Shown: positions 62,648 through 64,000 of the stretch, piece after piece | Position numbering within the stretch: the first letter of the stretch is position 1 | Layout: each line of letters opens with the position of its first letter | Source: Bradyrhizobium sp. AZCC 2262 | GTDB lineage: Bacteria; Pseudomonadota; Alphaproteobacteria; Rhizobiales; Xanthobacteraceae | DNA: 64,000 nucleotides | Direction: 5' to 3' | NCBI RefSeq assembly: GCF_036924535.1 | Contig: NZ_JAZHRT010000001.1 | Location: forward strand, 3,472,001-3,536,000 | Program-made: the position numbers and the translations under genes | The notes under the pieces: model-generated | Database searches by the model: none | Seen by the model: the letters and a program-made list of their open reading frames with translations, nothing else | Told to the model about the DNA's origin: nothing

Positions 62648-64000
62648 CTACTGCATCCCCTCGGTCGCGCCGGCCACCGTCGGCCCGGGAGGCCCCGGGT
62701 CCGGCACCGCCTTTTCGATTTTCCGATTGAGCCGGTCGAGCGCCAGATAGATCACCGGCGTCGTATAGAGCGTCAGCAACTGACTCAGCAGCAAGCCGCC
62801 GATGATGGAGATGCCGAGCGGAAAGCGTAACTCGGCGCCGGTGCCGCTTTCGATCGCCAGCGGCAGCGCGCCGAACAGCGCGGCCAGCGTCGTCATCATG
62901 ATCGGACGGAACCGCAACAGGCAGGCCTGCACGATGGCTTCATCAGGCGACATGCCCTGATGCCGCTCCGCCTCCAGCGCGAAGTCGATCATCATGATCG
63001 CGTTCTTCTTGACGATGCCCATCAGGAGAATGATGCCGATCAGGCCGATCACCGACAGGTCTTGGCCGAACAGCATCAGCGCCAGAATGGCGCCGACGCC
63101 CGCGGACGGCAGCGTCGAGAGAATGGTGATCGGATGGATGTAGCTCTCGTAGAGCACCCCTAACACGATGTAGATCGTGACGATCGCCGCCAGAATGAGC
63201 CATGGCTGGCCGGCCAGCGATTTCGAGAACTCGGCCGCATCGCCCGCATAGACGCCGACGATGCTGCCGGGCATGCCGATCCTGGTTTCGATCGCCTTGA
63301 CGGCGTCGACGGCATCACCCAGCGCCTCGCCGGGCGCGAGGTTGAAGCTGAGCGAGACGGCAGGAAACTGCGCCAGATGCGAGATCGCCAGCGGCGCGGT
63401 GGTGCGGGTCAGCGTCGCCACCGCCGACAGCGGCACCTGGGCGCCGGGGGCGCCTGCGGTCGTGCTCGCGGCCCCCGGCAGATAGAGCTTTGACAGGATC
63501 GAGGGATCGCGCTGGTACATCGGCATCGCCTCCAGCACCACGCGGTACTGGTTGGCCTGGCCGTAGATGGTCGAAATCTGCCGCTGCGCAAAGGCATCGT
63601 TGAGGGTGTCGTTGACCGCCTGGATGTTGACACCGAGCTGACCGGCGCGCTGGCGATTGATGTCGAGCGCGGCGCGCAAGCCGCCCTCCTGCGCTTCCGA
63701 CGAGACGTCGCGGAACAGCGGATCACGGCGCATTTCAGCAACCAGCTTCTGCGACCACAGCGTCACCTGGGCGGCATCGGTGCCGGTCAGCGTATACTGG
63801 TACTGCGAGCGGCTCGACTGGGTCGAGATCTGCACGTCCTGCACCGGCTGGAAGTAGATGGTCATGCCGGGGATCGACGCGGTGCGTTGCTTCAGCCGGT
63901 CGACCACGACGGAAATATCATCGTGCCGCTCGCCGCGCGGCCGCAGCGTCATCACCAGACGCCCAACATTGGTGGTCGGGTTGACCGAGCCGGCGCCGAT
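62648..64000 (-). CDS. RND efflux pump subunit (MdtB/MuxB-like), C-terminal part
   Basis: The frame is open to the right window edge; about 450 C-terminal residues are visible. Contains the second porter half (VQDVQISTQSSRSQYQYTLT, AFAQRQISTIYGQANQYRVV) and TM8-TM12 (GIVKKNAIMMIDFALEAERH, RFRPIMMTTLAALFGALPLA, LYTTPVIYLALDRL). The C terminus is Pro/Gly-rich (PDPGPPGPTVAG). It pairs with the adjacent MdtC-like gene to form the two-component RND pump; the adaptor is expected beyond the edge. Confidence 0.92.
   Translation of the reverse strand: MGAGSVNPTTNVGRLVMTLRPRGERHDDISVVVDRLKQRTASIPGMTIYFQPVQDVQISTQSSRSQYQYTLTGTDAAQVTLWSQKLVAEMRRDPLFRDVSSEAQEGGLRAALDINRQRAGQLGVNIQAVNDTLNDAFAQRQISTIYGQANQYRVVLEAMPMYQRDPSILSKLYLPGAASTTAGAPGAQVPLSAVATLTRTTAPLAISHLAQFPAVSLSFNLAPGEALGDAVDAVKAIETRIGMPGSIVGVYAGDAAEFSKSLAGQPWLILAAIVTIYIVLGVLYESYIHPITILSTLPSAGVGAILALMLFGQDLSVIGLIGIILLMGIVKKNAIMMIDFALEAERHQGMSPDEAIVQACLLRFRPIMMTTLAALFGALPLAIESGTGAELRFPLGISIIGGLLLSQLLTLYTTPVIYLALDRLNRKIEKAVPDPGPPGPTVAGATEGMQ

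Overview
The window looks like chromosomal DNA of a Bradyrhizobium-type alphaproteobacterium (Nitrobacteraceae: Bradyrhizobium, Rhodopseudomonas, Afipia and relatives). The evidence is high GC, a PopZ/DUF2497–TolC–isoaspartate methyltransferase edge, many small secreted proteins of types common in that group (DUF992, DUF3551, DUF2934), NarL/FixJ-type regulators and H-NS-like N-terminal domains. The species assignment is inference; no search was run.

Layout. (1) 1-3.6 kb: core genes popZ (cut by the window edge), tolC, a PIMT-family methyltransferase and a small ORF. (2) 3.63-40.17 kb: a 36.5-kb genomic island in tRNA-Asn(GUU). Its left end is the 3' end of the tRNA, followed by putative integrase arm sites, a tyrosine integrase and a small HTH protein. 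Its right end is an exact 20-bp copy of the tRNA 3' end at 40155-40174, with related arm-like repeats just inside. Cargo, left to right: a broken degP fused to another gene fragment, a histidine kinase with two NarL-type response regulators, an RND efflux adaptor/pump pair, two small secreted proteins behind a repeated leader element, a seven-gene Mrp-type cation/proton antiporter operon, DUF992, a lipase-like hydrolase, a Tat-exported beta carbonic anhydrase, a BI-1 protein, a NiCoT/UreH-type nickel transporter, a complete urease operon ureABCEFGD, a urea transporter, a GntP permease, and phage or plasmid remnants (terminase small subunit, a gene with palindromic repeats). (3) 40.17-43.4 kb: decayed accessory DNA with a third, shorter tRNA-Asn 3' copy, small-gene remnants ending in the same EYEVL-type tail, and a duplicated convergent pair of tiny genes, one of which looks like an H-NS oligomerisation domain without its DNA-binding half. 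(4) 43.5-47.9 kb: an NmrA/DUF1772 operon divergent from its probable TetR regulator with two visible operators, and a pentapeptide-repeat protein with a C-terminal alpha/beta domain. (5) 48.2-55.3 kb: an accessory patch with an ImmA/IrrE-type HTH-peptidase coupled to a DUF4411/PIN protein, a HEPN-motif protein, tRNA-Cys(GCA) and a displaced 42-bp copy of its 5' half, a YkgJ-type protein and small exported proteins. (6) 55.5-64 kb: a second-type threonyl-tRNA synthetase without TGS/editing domains, preceded by a threonine-rich leader peptide and a perfect terminator hairpin (attenuation), a membrane protein with a Myb-like C-terminal domain, a coiled-coil protein, a DTW-domain tRNA-modifying enzyme, and two tandem MdtBC/MuxBC-type RND pumps.

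How the parts may work together (inference). The island centre joins urea uptake, nickel uptake, urease, an exported carbonic anhydrase and an Mrp antiporter: urea enters, is split into ammonia and inorganic carbon, carbonic anhydrase equilibrates CO2/HCO3-, and the antiporter manages the resulting pH and cation load. The most unusual items are the threonine attenuator on the editing-less ThrRS, the shared ~80-bp leader found three times, the duplicated H-NS-like/coiled-coil convergent pairs, and the five dispersed EYEVL tails.
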